DNA of 64,000 nucleotides, from NCBI GenBank assembly GCA_040219735.1, contig JAVJRX010000063.1; one strand, written 5' to 3'. Shown here in pieces: positions 18,294 to 27,433 of this stretch. The translations under genes and the position numbers were made by a program. The notes below the pieces were generated by a model. It ran no database searches. It worked only from the letters and a program-made list of their open reading frames with translations, and was not told the origin of the DNA. The stretch's first letter is position 1. Every line of letters starts with the position of its first letter. The stretch comes from Coleofasciculus sp040219735. GTDB lineage: Bacteria > Cyanobacteriota > Cyanobacteriia > Cyanobacteriales > Coleofasciculaceae.

Positions 18294-19418
18294 ATGATTA
18301 GTAAAGACGAACTCACCCATTTATCCGCTTCCCCTGAATCTTCCGAACCCCCTACACGCCGTCGCGCAAAACACCGTCTGTATGTCGGTATGGCACCGGG
18401 CGTGGGTAAAACCTATCGAATGTTACAAGAAGCGCATCAACTTAGAGAAGAAGGAATTGATGTCGTTATTGGGTTATTAGAAACTCACGGACGTCAGGAG
18501 ACAGCAGAAGCCGCTGAGGGACTAGAAATGGTTCCCCGTTTATCTATATGTCGAGGAAACACAACGCTCAAAGAAATGGACACCAATGCAATTCTGGCGC
18601 GTCAACCGCAACTGGTGTTAGTTGATGAACTCGCTCATACGAATATAAAGGGTTTGCCTAGGGAAAAACGTTATCAAGATGTTGAAGTTATTTTAGATGC
18701 CGGGATTGATGTTTTTTCTACCGTTAATATCCAACATTTAGAAAGTCTCAACGATTTAGTTGCCAAAATTACCGGGGTTGTCGTGCGAGAACGAATACCC
18801 GATCGCCTCTTGGATGAAGCTGACGAAGTGGTTATCGTTGATGTCACGCCAGAAACCTTAGAAGAACGATTAATCGAAGGGAAAATTTACGCCCCTGAAA
18901 AAATAGAACAATCTCTACAGAATTTCTTCCAACGCCGAAACTTACTCGCCTTGCGAGAATTGGCACTGCGGGAAGTGGCTGACAACCTAGAAGCCACCGC
19001 TGAAAAGTCTGCCCTCACCGGCAAATTTTACAGCGTTCACGAACGGGTGTTAGTTTGTGTGTCAACCTATCCTAATTCAGCTCAACTGCTGCGACGGGGG
19101 GCACGGTTAGCGACTATCATGCGAGCGCGTTTATATGGATTGTTTGTGGCTCACCCTGAACAGTTTCTCACCAAAGATGAAAGCCTCTATATAGAAATGT
19201 GTGAGCATTTTTGTCAGGAATTTGGGGGTGAATTTTTACACGTCACCAGCACCAATATTCCCAAGGCGATCGCGAAAGTAGCACATAACTACCACATTAC
19301 TCAAGTCGTGGTGGGACAAACTCATAAATCCCGATGGCAGTTAGCGTTACGAGGTTCTCCTGTGAAGCAGTTGCTGCGGTATCTCAAGGATGTTGACTTG
19401 CACCTCATTGCCACCTAG
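18294..19418 (+). CDS. kdpD: Short KdpD: sensor and USP domains without histidine kinase
   Basis: 374 residues, against about 890 in E. coli KdpD. It begins with the KdpD signature domain including a Walker A motif GMAPGVGKT (residues 32-40), and continues with LLETHGRQET, LVLVDELAHTN and FSTVNIQHLESLNDLV. A universal-stress domain follows (ERVLVCVSTYPNSAQLLRRG to VVGQTHKSRWQLALRGS). It ends before the four membrane helices, GAF and kinase domains. Such short KdpD proteins are known in cyanobacteria; no kdpE is visible. It starts 26 bases after the antiporter, so both are probably cotranscribed. Confidence 0.93.
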   Translation: MISKDELTHLSASPESSEPPTRRRAKHRLYVGMAPGVGKTYRMLQEAHQLREEGIDVVIGLLETHGRQETAEAAEGLEMVPRLSICRGNTTLKEMDTNAILARQPQLVLVDELAHTNIKGLPREKRYQDVEVILDAGIDVFSTVNIQHLESLNDLVAKITGVVVRERIPDRLLDEADEVVIVDVTPETLEERLIEGKIYAPEKIEQSLQNFFQRRNLLALRELALREVADNLEATAEKSALTGKFYSVHERVLVCVSTYPNSAQLLRRGARLATIMRARLYGLFVAHPEQFLTKDESLYIEMCEHFCQEFGGEFLHVTSTNIPKAIAKVAHNYHITQVVVGQTHKSRWQLALRGSPVKQLLRYLKDVDLHLIAT

Positions 19419-19457
19419 ACTAATTGGAGTTCCCTACCCCCACCGCTTGCACTTATT

Positions 19458-19478
19458 CAGCAGTCCTTTGCTGTTTTT
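19458..19478 (+). terminator. Candidate rho-independent terminator after kdpD
   Basis: CAGCA-GTCCTT-TGCTG followed by TTTTT, 40 bases past the kdpD stop. The stem is only five pairs, so it is weak, but the position at the end of the kdp/antiporter gene run fits. Confidence 0.4.
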
Positions 19479-19606
19479 CCTGGCAAATCCTCAGCCAGAG
19501 GGAACAATCAAGTCTCGTTTTCGCTCATAATTTTAGTATGGAGAGAAAAATATCTCCTTAATCTGTACTGCGATACCATCGACCTTTTGTAGAACAAAGC
19601 ACTGCC

Positions 19607-19807
19607 ATGGTTCAATACTCCATTAGTGCCACGAACAATCCCAACAAGCCGATCAAACTGTGTATCTGGGAACCTGCTGTGCTGAGTGACTCTCGGGTTC
19701 GACCCTTTCAGTTTAAAGCGAATTATACTTGTGAGACTCTACCAGAAGCCATGGAGATTCTCCGACAAGTTGAGGCTCAATCCCAGTCATACGAGGCAGT
19801 CGCCTAA
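19607..19807 (+). CDS. Small hypothetical protein, 66 residues
   Basis: Begins MVQYSISATNNPNKPIKLC and ends EAQSQSYEAVA. No family recognised, no membrane segment. Composition is protein-like, and the C-terminal third is a likely helix (LPEAMEILRQVEAQ). The start has no strong ribosome binding site. Probably a conserved cyanobacterial small protein, but this is uncertain. Confidence 0.5.
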   Translation: MVQYSISATNNPNKPIKLCIWEPAVLSDSRVRPFQFKANYTCETLPEAMEILRQVEAQSQSYEAVA

Positions 19808-20120
19808 TCAAACAAAGTAGAATAGAATCCTAGGGTGGGCATGAGAGCATGTCACCTTTGTCGCCATCGTTAGCCTGCTGGGTAACGCTTACGCTCTACC
19901 CAACCTATAAGAATTTTGTGCAGAACTGACATGATCCCACAAGAGATGCGATCGCGCCTTTTTTCTGGTATACTTGTAGAGTGGGAAAATGTGTGCGCCT
20001 GTATAGAGAACTGTAGAGAGAAAGTCACTTCCGTTCTGTGGGTAGGTGCAGGGAAAAACGTTCAAAGGCTTAGAAGAATAGCACTTCTGACGCGACAGGC
20101 AAAGGAACCTTAGAGCGGAT
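19808..20120. other. Intergenic region with dispersed repeats
   Basis: 313 bases with no convincing gene. It includes a GTGGGCA/GCTGGGTA-type repeat near 19835-19905 and the shared element at 19945-20006 listed separately. Open frames on both strands here look accidental. Confidence 0.45.
19945..20006 (+). repeat. Shared 62-base element, copy 1 (HIP1 + TGGTATACTT + GTGGGAAAATGTG)
   Basis: Reads GATGCGATCGC, T-rich spacer, TGGTATACTT, spacer, GTGGGAAAATGTG, then CCTGTATAG. A copy with the same order and spacing is at 27298-27357. TGGTATACT resembles an extended -10 promoter box (TGnTATACT), so this could be a duplicated promoter or the edge of a mobile or structured element. Confidence 0.5.
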
Positions 20121-20786
20121 TTAGGCACTCACATTCCCTGATGTGCTGCTGTTGAAGATTTGTTGGGCGGTGAGTTGTAACTCAGGGAAGATGGAGGAGA
20201 CGAGCAAATCGTCACTCCGAAATAATTGCTTTTGATACTCGTCTTCGACTAGGGTACAAATTGTCAGGGTTGGCTGTTTGGGTTTGCCGATATACTCTCT
20301 ACCGCCAATTCCCAGGTAGTCTACAATCCAATACTCAGGAATTCCTAAAATGGCATAGTCTTCAAGTTTTCGAGCATAGTCATTTTGCCAATTAGTGCTA
20401 ACAACTTCCGCGACTAGCTTGATGGTGCTTCCCAGAGTGATGACAGGTTCTTGTTGCCACAATGGTTCATGGATTAATCGGGTTTGATCTAAGACAATGA
20501 CATCGGGGCGAAATGCAGTATCTGTTCCTAAGAGTTTGATCAGACAGCGATGAGGAATAAAATAAGGGGTATCTTGACGATCAATCTCGACGTTCAGCTT
20601 GCGCCCAACATAGCTGGCAACTTGTTCATGGGGTCCAGTGGGTTCCATTTCGATTAATTCCCCATCAATAAGTTCATAGCGATTGTCGTCGCCATAGCGA
20701 GTGATGAATTCATCAACGGATATTAGTTTCAGTGGTGATTGAATCATCCCGTCTAACCCAGGTTCTATTAAGGCAAGTACTGCCAT
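20121..20786 (-). CDS. Uma2 family (DUF820) endonuclease-like protein
   Basis: 221 residues of the Uma2 family. Core motifs: ISVDEFITRYGDDNRYELIDGELIEM at the N-terminal end (the last part of which is the classic YELIDGEL), then FRPDVIVLD, IKLVAEVVST and LGIPEYWIVDYLG. These supply the D...E-x-V...Y pattern of the PD-(D/E)XK-like fold. Start at ATG 20786; TamB-like gene lies upstream on the same strand 34 bases away, so they may be cotranscribed. Role unknown. Confidence 0.85.
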   Translation of the reverse strand: MAVLALIEPGLDGMIQSPLKLISVDEFITRYGDDNRYELIDGELIEMEPTGPHEQVASYVGRKLNVEIDRQDTPYFIPHRCLIKLLGTDTAFRPDVIVLDQTRLIHEPLWQQEPVITLGSTIKLVAEVVSTNWQNDYARKLEDYAILGIPEYWIVDYLGIGGREYIGKPKQPTLTICTLVEDEYQKQLFRSDDLLVSSIFPELQLTAQQIFNSSTSGNVSA

Positions 20787-20820
20787 CGTAATCTAAACTC
20801 CCGTTCAAAACTCAAAACGG

Positions 20821-23800
20821 CTAAAATCGCCGCCGATATTCAATAATCGCCCAACTATCTTCCGAAAAATCAGTCCCCCCCCGCAACAGCACATCATCAT
20901 TCACTCGATAGCGCAGGTTGTACTGGAACGGTTCCCCAGTGGTTAACTCCTTCAACACCGAAACCGAGAAACTTTGCGTGATATCAATCCCCGCCTCAGC
21001 CGCAAACCCTAAACTCGAACTCCGCTGTTCATCATTGGGAATAATCGTCGGAAACAGACGAAATTCACTCAACGGTAACGTATCCGCAATAAAATTCCCC
21101 ACCGGTCCCAACACCGCTGAACCCGCCAGATTCGCCAACCCCAACGTACTATCCCCTCGCCCTAAAGTATCCACAAAACCCCCACCCAACAGCGCCACAA
21201 TTTCGGCTTCGCTGCGTGCCGGTGTACTCGTCAATTCCAACTGATCCTCCAGTCGAGACGCCGGTCCTTCCACCTGGGCGACAACCCGAACTGTTTGCAC
21301 CGTACCCAACTCAAACTCCGGCACATCCGCAATTTCCGCCGTCTGGGCGGTAGTGGGGAGTCGCCGTTGAGTGGCTTCCGCCACTGATGCAACTAACCGT
21401 ACATCTAAAAAGGGATTAAGTCCTTGACTGGGAATAAATGTAGCCGTCTGTTCATACCCCCGCGCCAACCGGAATTGAGTCGTAAATAAATTCACCTGAC
21501 CCCGCCGCAGGCGAATCACGCCGTCGGGTCTCAAATCATCTAAAGTCCCATTCAGCGTTAGAGTCCCTTGGGCAAGGAAATTCAAAATTGGCGCCTTTCT
21601 AATCTGAATATCTTCCACTAGGGTAATTTTTAAGTCATTAAACTCGAAAACAATACCCTCCTCCGTGTCACCCCCAGTTCCTACACCAGTTACCGCACCG
21701 CCATCTTGCTCAGGTAGTGGTACAGTACCATCAACTAAGTTAATTTCACCACCAATTGTGGGATTCAACGCTGTCCCAGTTAGCACCACCTGACTTTGTT
21801 GGATCTGACCTCGATATAGGGCTTTCAGGTTAATTGCCAGTTCCCCAATATTTACCGTGAGTGGATTGGGTTGAGGGATAGGTTCAGAGATGGGTAGGGT
21901 TCCCGCTGCTGTAATTTGACCGCCACCATAGTTCGCCGTCAAGCCATTCACATCAACCTGGTCAAAGTTGAACTCAATTTCCCCTGTCACATCAGTCAGG
22001 GGTTCGGGTAGGGCTTGCGAGGCGATTGTTGCCCCTTCCACGATGGCAACTCCTGCTGCCCTCACTCCTGTGGGACGCCCTTGTTCTTGGTTAAAGTTGC
22101 CTTGAATATCCAAATTAACGCTTCCGGTTCCCCCTCTCCAGACAACTTGCTGGCGGGTGAGGATATTCAATAAAGCTAGCCCCTCGTCTTCCACATTCAC
22201 ACTCAGGCGAAGTTCCTCACTCTCTGGGGCGACGGCTTCTCTTAAGGGTAACTGGTAAGGGATACTCCCCTGAACCACCAATTGAGGTTCACCCTCGTCT
22301 GTGGGTATACTTTCGGCTAAGAACCGCAACCGGGCATCACTGTAACTGAAATTCCCCTGCAAGGTTTCAATAGCTTCTTGATTCAGCGTCGCATCGGTTA
22401 CCGTCACTGCTCCTCTGGCTTGGGGATTCGCTAAATTCCCCGAAAGGGTGGCTGTAGCGTCCAGACTCCCACTAATAGGACCGATCGCAGGCGGTAAATC
22501 CACCACGTCTCGGATTAGGGCGATGGGGAAATTTTCGAGACGTAACTGACCCGATTGCGTCTCTCCACCGATAGTCCCAGAAAATGTGGCAAAACTCTCT
22601 CCCGATTGTAAGGTGATCGGCAGCAGAGTCAGTACTCCCTCTTGGAAGCTGCCTTGAAGCGTTGCCTGGTTAACCTCATAATCACCCCATTCCCAGTCTT
22701 GTCCCTGGAGGTCAAATTTGGCATTAATTCCCGATGCCAACGAGCCACTAATTCGTACCTCACCACTAAATGTGCCATCTAACTCGTCTAAATCAGGCAG
22801 AATCTCCGCTTCTTCCTCCGCCTGTTGCTGCTGTCGCAGCAGGGTTTCAATTTCTGCAAGTCGGCGCAGTTGGGTTTGCAGTTTGGCTTGGGGCATTCCC
22901 ACTTGGGCGATATCCAAGGGTGCGGTGGGGGTGGTGGGTGGTGTTGTGGTCAGGTCGATTAACTGTAAGCCCGCCACCAAGGTTTCCAGTTGTCCCTGTT
23001 CAATATCCAGCGTCCCTTGAAATTGAGGACCCGTGGGCGTTTGGGTAATTCGACCCGATAGGCTATACAGATTTTCCCCTGGTGCCGCTTCCCCTGGCAA
23101 ACGACTGCCAAAAATTGGACCTGCTAATTCTACTTGGTCTAAAGCCACATCAAAGGTATTCAAATTGATCGCCAGTTCCCCGGAAATATCACCCACCAAG
23201 GGTTGAGTCTGCAGGGCGACAGGAACCGGGGCGATATCTTTAATCAAGGCGATGGGAATATTTTCAGCATTCACCCGTAGCACATCACCCTGGCGTGTCC
23301 CGGTAGCGATCGCGTCCCCCCGACGAATGTTAAAGGATACGGGGAGATAATCTGATCCTAGGGCTAATTCAATCTGATCGGTCTCACCTTGCAGATCGAG
23401 TTCTACGCCTTCTCCGGGTATCACCGTCACAGGACCTGCGAGTTCCTCTTCAAATGCCAAACCACTAACAGCAAAATTCTCCAGTTCGACATTCCCCTGA
23501 ACAAGCGGATTCGTCAGATTCCCCGCGATAGTACCCGTAAAATCCGCCAATCCCGCCACATTCACATCCGCTGCGGCTGGGGGTAAATACGCCGAGAGTT
23601 CGGCTAAATCCAAATTATTTGCCGCCACATCCAGGTTAAAATTTCCTATCGCCCCAATTCCCTGATCCAACTGGGCGGGATTCACCCCAATAAAACCACT
23701 GGCAGACAGTCCCTCAGCGGTTAACTGTTGCAGGTCTATCCCTTGACCTGTCCAACGAAATGTGGTATTTAGGGGACGGTCAATCAGAGCAAGTCCTTGA

Positions 23801-26586
23801 CTAAATTGCAGTTGACCAGCAGCCGTTAGCGATCGCGCGATCGCTTCCGGGGTCAATGTCTCCAGACTGGTTGATACATCTACATTTCCGCTGACAGTTC
23901 CCGATAACTGTTCCCCAAACCGTGCCAATTCAATCCCTTCCGGCGCCAGTCTCGCTTGTAGCGTCCCATCCCTTAACTGCACCCCTGTTGCCCTCACCGT
24001 ACCCCCCGCCACGGCTAATCTACCCTGACCTTGGGCTCGAATCTGATCCAGTGCCACCTTCTCAACAGACCCCGATAGATCAAAATTCCCACTAAACGCC
24101 CCAGCCAATTGCGGCGGTAAATCCGGCACTAACCTGTCCAACTCCAGCCCCGCCGCCTGTACATCTGCCTGCCAGCGTCCGGCGGCGAGATTAATATCCC
24201 TTGCCCGGACAACACCCCCTGCCAGGTCAATTAAAGCATTCCCATCTCCCCGAATCGTTTCCAGCGCCACCTGCTCCACACTCCCAGAAAGATTCATGAT
24301 TCCGGTTAAATTTCCTGACAATTGCGGCGGTAAATCCGGCACTACCCTAGCCAGTCGCACACGATTCGCCGCCACCGTAGCTTGCCAGCGACCGGCATTT
24401 ACATCCACGTTCGACACCTGAACGGTTCCCCCACCCACATTTAGCTGTCCCTCACCAGCTACATTAATCGTCGATGGTGAAAACTCTTCCATTGACCCAG
24501 ACACCAAGAACGTACCACTGAAGGGAGACTGGAGTTGAGGGGGTAATTGAGGCACCAACTGTGCCAACTGAATCTGATTCGCGTCTATCCTGGCTTGCCA
24601 GCGACCATTTTTTAGAGTCACCTCCTCTAAATTAATCTGTCCCCCAGCCGCCGTCAGCGTCACTTCACCGAGTCCAGTAATCGCGGAAACCGAAGGATCT
24701 GCCAGAGAACCAGAAAGGGCAAACGTCGCGTTGATTGGTTCTTGCAGGGCTTCCGGAATTTGCGGGGCTAACTCTCCCAACTGCACCCCATTGGCATCAA
24801 CATTAGCCCGCCAGCGACCTTGAGACAGTTGAATATTCTCCACTCCAATCGTTCCCCCCGCCACATTCAGGCGTCCGCTACCCTGGGCGCGAATCTGGGA
24901 TAGGGCAAACTCGTCCAAGGGGGTTGATAGGGTAAACTGACCCGCTACTGTCCCCTGAAATTGCGGCGGGACATCAGCGAGTTGGGACAGTTGCACCCCT
25001 TGGGCTTGGACTAAGGCGGTGAGACGATTATCCAGAACTTGCAGATTCGTGGCGGTTACTGTACCCCCAGCGGCTTGGACTGTTGCGGTTCCGGTGGCGC
25101 GGATGTTTTGAGGATTATCCAACGGACCAAATATTTTGGCGGTTCCGGAGAGATCACCGACGGGAATGGGTAGGGTGGTGTTGTAGGTTTTAGCCAATGG
25201 GGTGACGGGGACATTACTGGCTTCTAGGGTAAGTTGTAAACCCCCCTCTTCCCCCAGTTCAATCATGCCCCCGCCAGTAATTTTGCCGCCGATGATGGGT
25301 TGGGCTTGCAGGTTGCGAATAGCGAGGCGGCTCGGATCTTCGGGTTGGGCGGGTGTGGTTAGGGTAAAATCGGTACGGATTGTGCTGAAGGTAACGCGAT
25401 CAATCTGAGTCGGTTTCGTGGTGACGGCTTCTCCTTTAACCACAGGTTGGGTCAAAGGTCCAGTGACTAGCAGGGCGGCTTTGACTTCTCCGGACAGGGG
25501 AACGGGCGTATCTTTGATCGCAAAGGTTTGCAAAACGGGCTTGATCTGTACGGCTTGGGTTTGGGCAGTGAGATTAAATCCCGTCTCTAGATCAACGCTA
25601 CCATTAGCCGTGGCGGGAATTTGCCCGAATTTTGTGGTTACGTCTTCTAAGCCAATGGTTGTCTCTTTGAAGCGTAATCGCCCATTGGTATTGATAAAGG
25701 GTTGGGGGAGTTGGGGGACTTTGGCGGTTACGTTGTTGAGGGTAGCATTTCCCAGAAACCGGAGTTGTTCGGGTTTAATCGTGAGTTCTAAGTCCCCGCC
25801 AACGTTACCGGCACTCACGTCTAGGGGTAGGGGAATCAGGCGATTTAGGGTGCTAGCGTTGACATTTTCCCCATTAACTTGTAGGTGGGTGGTGCTAGTG
25901 GGGAAGAGGTGTTCCCCTTGCAGATTAAAGGTGCCGCCACTGGCGATTTTCCCTTGGACATCGAAGCGAATAATTTCATTGTCCTGTAGGAATTGACTAC
26001 TCCCCTGGGGAATCGCGATCGCGACAGGGGATTGGGGTTTGCCTTCCGGGGATCTGGGAACAAGCACCACCTCGGCATTCCGCACCCTTAACTGTTGTAA
26101 TTCTGCTTTAATTGGACCGGGGTCTCCTTCTTGGAGTTCCAAGGGCATCCAAGACCCATCGACGGCTTGTTCGATATAGACATCGGGTTCAATTAGGGTA
26201 ACCTCTAATTCTAACCGACGGTTGAGTATAAGGGGTATTAAATCATACTGAACTTCCACCGCTTCAATCGAGGCGCGATCGGGTTCGGTATCCGTAGGGG
26301 GTAAGGCGGCGCTATCAAACCGCAAACTATTCAGGGAAAAGCGTTCCACGTCTCCGATTTCCACGGGACGTTGCAGGAGTTGGGTAAGGTTTCTCGCCAC
26401 CAGGGGTGCCAACATCCGTTGGATAAAATACCACGCCCCAACCGTACCCCCAGCGATTCCCACCAGTAGGATGATACTGATCCCAATTAACCAACGTCGG
26501 CGTCGCGATTGTCTAGGGGGTGGAGATTCAGGTTGTGGGTTGGAATTGGAGTCAGGTTCGTTGCTGGGAGGGGGTGAATTTGTCAT
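20821..26586 (-). CDS. tamB: TamB-like translocation/assembly protein (DUF490)
   Basis: 1921 residues. A Pro/Ser/Asn-rich cytoplasmic start and basic RQSRRRRW are followed by one membrane anchor (about residues 33-54), then a very long beta-rich region that should span the periplasm as a lipid-carrying groove (AsmA-like bridge family). The C-terminal ~450 residues are the conserved DUF490 domain, ending with an aromatic beta-barrel-like strand (SWAIIEYRRRF). Residues 590-873 contain four consecutive repeats of exactly 71 residues, each starting GRW(R/Q)A and containing PQLPPQL-like and LSGS motifs; degenerate units flank them. The cyanobacterial role is probably outer-membrane lipid or protein assembly. 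Confidence 0.9.
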   Translation of the reverse strand: MTNSPPPSNEPDSNSNPQPESPPPRQSRRRRWLIGISIILLVGIAGGTVGAWYFIQRMLAPLVARNLTQLLQRPVEIGDVERFSLNSLRFDSAALPPTDTEPDRASIEAVEVQYDLIPLILNRRLELEVTLIEPDVYIEQAVDGSWMPLELQEGDPGPIKAELQQLRVRNAEVVLVPRSPEGKPQSPVAIAIPQGSSQFLQDNEIIRFDVQGKIASGGTFNLQGEHLFPTSTTHLQVNGENVNASTLNRLIPLPLDVSAGNVGGDLELTIKPEQLRFLGNATLNNVTAKVPQLPQPFINTNGRLRFKETTIGLEDVTTKFGQIPATANGSVDLETGFNLTAQTQAVQIKPVLQTFAIKDTPVPLSGEVKAALLVTGPLTQPVVKGEAVTTKPTQIDRVTFSTIRTDFTLTTPAQPEDPSRLAIRNLQAQPIIGGKITGGGMIELGEEGGLQLTLEASNVPVTPLAKTYNTTLPIPVGDLSGTAKIFGPLDNPQNIRATGTATVQAAGGTVTATNLQVLDNRLTALVQAQGVQLSQLADVPPQFQGTVAGQFTLSTPLDEFALSQIRAQGSGRLNVAGGTIGVENIQLSQGRWRANVDANGVQLGELAPQIPEALQEPINATFALSGSLADPSVSAITGLGEVTLTAAGGQINLEEVTLKNGRWQARIDANQIQLAQLVPQLPPQLQSPFSGTFLVSGSMEEFSPSTINVAGEGQLNVGGGTVQVSNVDVNAGRWQATVAANRVRLARVVPDLPPQLSGNLTGIMNLSGSVEQVALETIRGDGNALIDLAGGVVRARDINLAAGRWQADVQAAGLELDRLVPDLPPQLAGAFSGNFDLSGSVEKVALDQIRAQGQGRLAVAGGTVRATGVQLRDGTLQARLAPEGIELARFGEQLSGTVSGNVDVSTSLETLTPEAIARSLTAAGQLQFSQGLALIDRPLNTTFRWTGQGIDLQQLTAEGLSASGFIGVNPAQLDQGIGAIGNFNLDVAANNLDLAELSAYLPPAAADVNVAGLADFTGTIAGNLTNPLVQGNVELENFAVSGLAFEEELAGPVTVIPGEGVELDLQGETDQIELALGSDYLPVSFNIRRGDAIATGTRQGDVLRVNAENIPIALIKDIAPVPVALQTQPLVGDISGELAINLNTFDVALDQVELAGPIFGSRLPGEAAPGENLYSLSGRITQTPTGPQFQGTLDIEQGQLETLVAGLQLIDLTTTPPTTPTAPLDIAQVGMPQAKLQTQLRRLAEIETLLRQQQQAEEEAEILPDLDELDGTFSGEVRISGSLASGINAKFDLQGQDWEWGDYEVNQATLQGSFQEGVLTLLPITLQSGESFATFSGTIGGETQSGQLRLENFPIALIRDVVDLPPAIGPISGSLDATATLSGNLANPQARGAVTVTDATLNQEAIETLQGNFSYSDARLRFLAESIPTDEGEPQLVVQGSIPYQLPLREAVAPESEELRLSVNVEDEGLALLNILTRQQVVWRGGTGSVNLDIQGNFNQEQGRPTGVRAAGVAIVEGATIASQALPEPLTDVTGEIEFNFDQVDVNGLTANYGGGQITAAGTLPISEPIPQPNPLTVNIGELAINLKALYRGQIQQSQVVLTGTALNPTIGGEINLVDGTVPLPEQDGGAVTGVGTGGDTEEGIVFEFNDLKITLVEDIQIRKAPILNFLAQGTLTLNGTLDDLRPDGVIRLRRGQVNLFTTQFRLARGYEQTATFIPSQGLNPFLDVRLVASVAEATQRRLPTTAQTAEIADVPEFELGTVQTVRVVAQVEGPASRLEDQLELTSTPARSEAEIVALLGGGFVDTLGRGDSTLGLANLAGSAVLGPVGNFIADTLPLSEFRLFPTIIPNDEQRSSSLGFAAEAGIDITQSFSVSVLKELTTGEPFQYNLRYRVNDDVLLRGGTDFSEDSWAIIEYRRRF

Positions 26587-26734
26587 GATCGTTGTTCACA
26601 CCGGGCAATAGATGCTCTCTTGCGGTTGCGTTTCTTTTGTGGGTGCGATCGCTATGGCTAATTTCAATAAGGCATAGTCCTTTACTATAGACCGATACTA
26701 CAATAAGCCAATTCCCCCAACAGGTATAGATGGA

Positions 26735-26799
26735 AAGAGGGAGCAGAGGGAGCTGGGGGAGCAATGTAGAGACGTAGCTACGTCTGGGAGCTGGGGGAG
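26735..26799. repeat. Purine-rich GGGAGC/GGGGAG repeat with inserted palindrome
   Basis: Alternating GGGAGCAGAGGGAGC and TGGGGGAG units interrupted by GTAGAGACGTAGCTACGTCT. The 23-base GGGAGC...GGGGGAG block recurs in the opposite orientation at about 60668-60690, and a variant is near 48010-48035. These are cyanobacterial short tandem repeats. Confidence 0.5.
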
Positions 26800-26964
26800 A
26801 TGTTAGCTGTTGGCGTTATTTCTGCCTTCTTGCCCGATAAAGCGCCAAATGTCAGGATTTGTAAATATATTCCTCAAGAAATAGACAAGTATTACGGCAA
26901 AAAAGTATCATCAGATACAGAAAAAACAATTTACCTGAAATTTCCGGCTCAGATTGGTAAGTAG
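26800..26964 (+). CDS. Small ORF, 54 residues
   Basis: Starts MLAVGVISAFLPDKAPNVRI and ends TIYLKFPAQIGK; the middle, CKYIPQEIDKYYGKKVSSD, reads like a folded-protein segment. The start lies at the edge of a purine-rich repeat whose GGGGGAG also gives a ribosome-binding-site-like sequence. It may be a real small gene or the 3' remainder of a longer gene whose start was replaced by the repeat. No family recognised. Confidence 0.35.
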   Translation: MLAVGVISAFLPDKAPNVRICKYIPQEIDKYYGKKVSSDTEKTIYLKFPAQIGK

Positions 26965-26992
26965 GTTACGGCAAACACATTGATATAATTTT

Positions 26993-27223
26993 ATGAACGT
27001 CGATACAGCGATCGATTGGGATGAAGCATTTGAATATTTACCTGGATCTCTGGTGGAATTGAAAGCGCAACCGGGAATCCTATACACCATTGACTTCTAT
27101 GAACCCATGATGGTTCCCCCGATATGGTTAGTGGATAATCCGCGCCCACGCTATCCTCATGAATTAAGGATCGTATCCCGCCGAAATGAGCGGGTTTGTT
27201 CATTAGAGTCTCAACTGGTTTAA
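26993..27223 (+). CDS. Hypothetical protein, 76 residues
   Basis: MNVDTAIDWDEAFEYLPGSL at the start, then LYTIDFYEPMMVPPIWLVDN and PHELRIVSRR. The amino-acid pattern (alternating hydrophobic strands, Pro, Trp) is protein-like, and this strand is more convincing than the overlapping frame opposite. It follows the 54-codon ORF after 28 bases. No domain known; no good ribosome binding site. Confidence 0.45.
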   Translation: MNVDTAIDWDEAFEYLPGSLVELKAQPGILYTIDFYEPMMVPPIWLVDNPRPRYPHELRIVSRRNERVCSLESQLV

Positions 27224-27297
27224 GCGCAGAAGGCTCCCAGGTAGAATTTAGTCAGGTTTATCTTGACTGAGGACTTGGCATGGACATGACGACGAAC

Positions 27298-27357
27298 GAT
27301 GCGATCGCACAATTTTATGGTATACTTTTAATCGTGGGAAAATGTGCCTGCCTATAG
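27298..27357 (+). repeat. Shared 60-base element, copy 2
   Basis: Same arrangement as at 19945-20006: GATGCGATCGC, T-rich spacer, TGGTATACTT, GTGGGAAAATGTG and a CCTATAG end. It sits just downstream (in + direction) of a small gene and before the 3' end of a leftward Uma2 gene, so it does not obviously serve as a promoter for a known gene. Confidence 0.5.
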
Positions 27358-27433
27358 CCTCTTCATCAAGCTTTTTAGACCAAGATAGTAGAAGAGGCGA
27401 TCGCACATCAGTAATTCGGGTTCTAATGTACAA

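Noticed and set aside
25418..25996. 192-codon frame opposite tamB
   Set aside because: Antisense shadow of a strongly coding GC-rich region; no family features, and tamB is clearly on the other strand.
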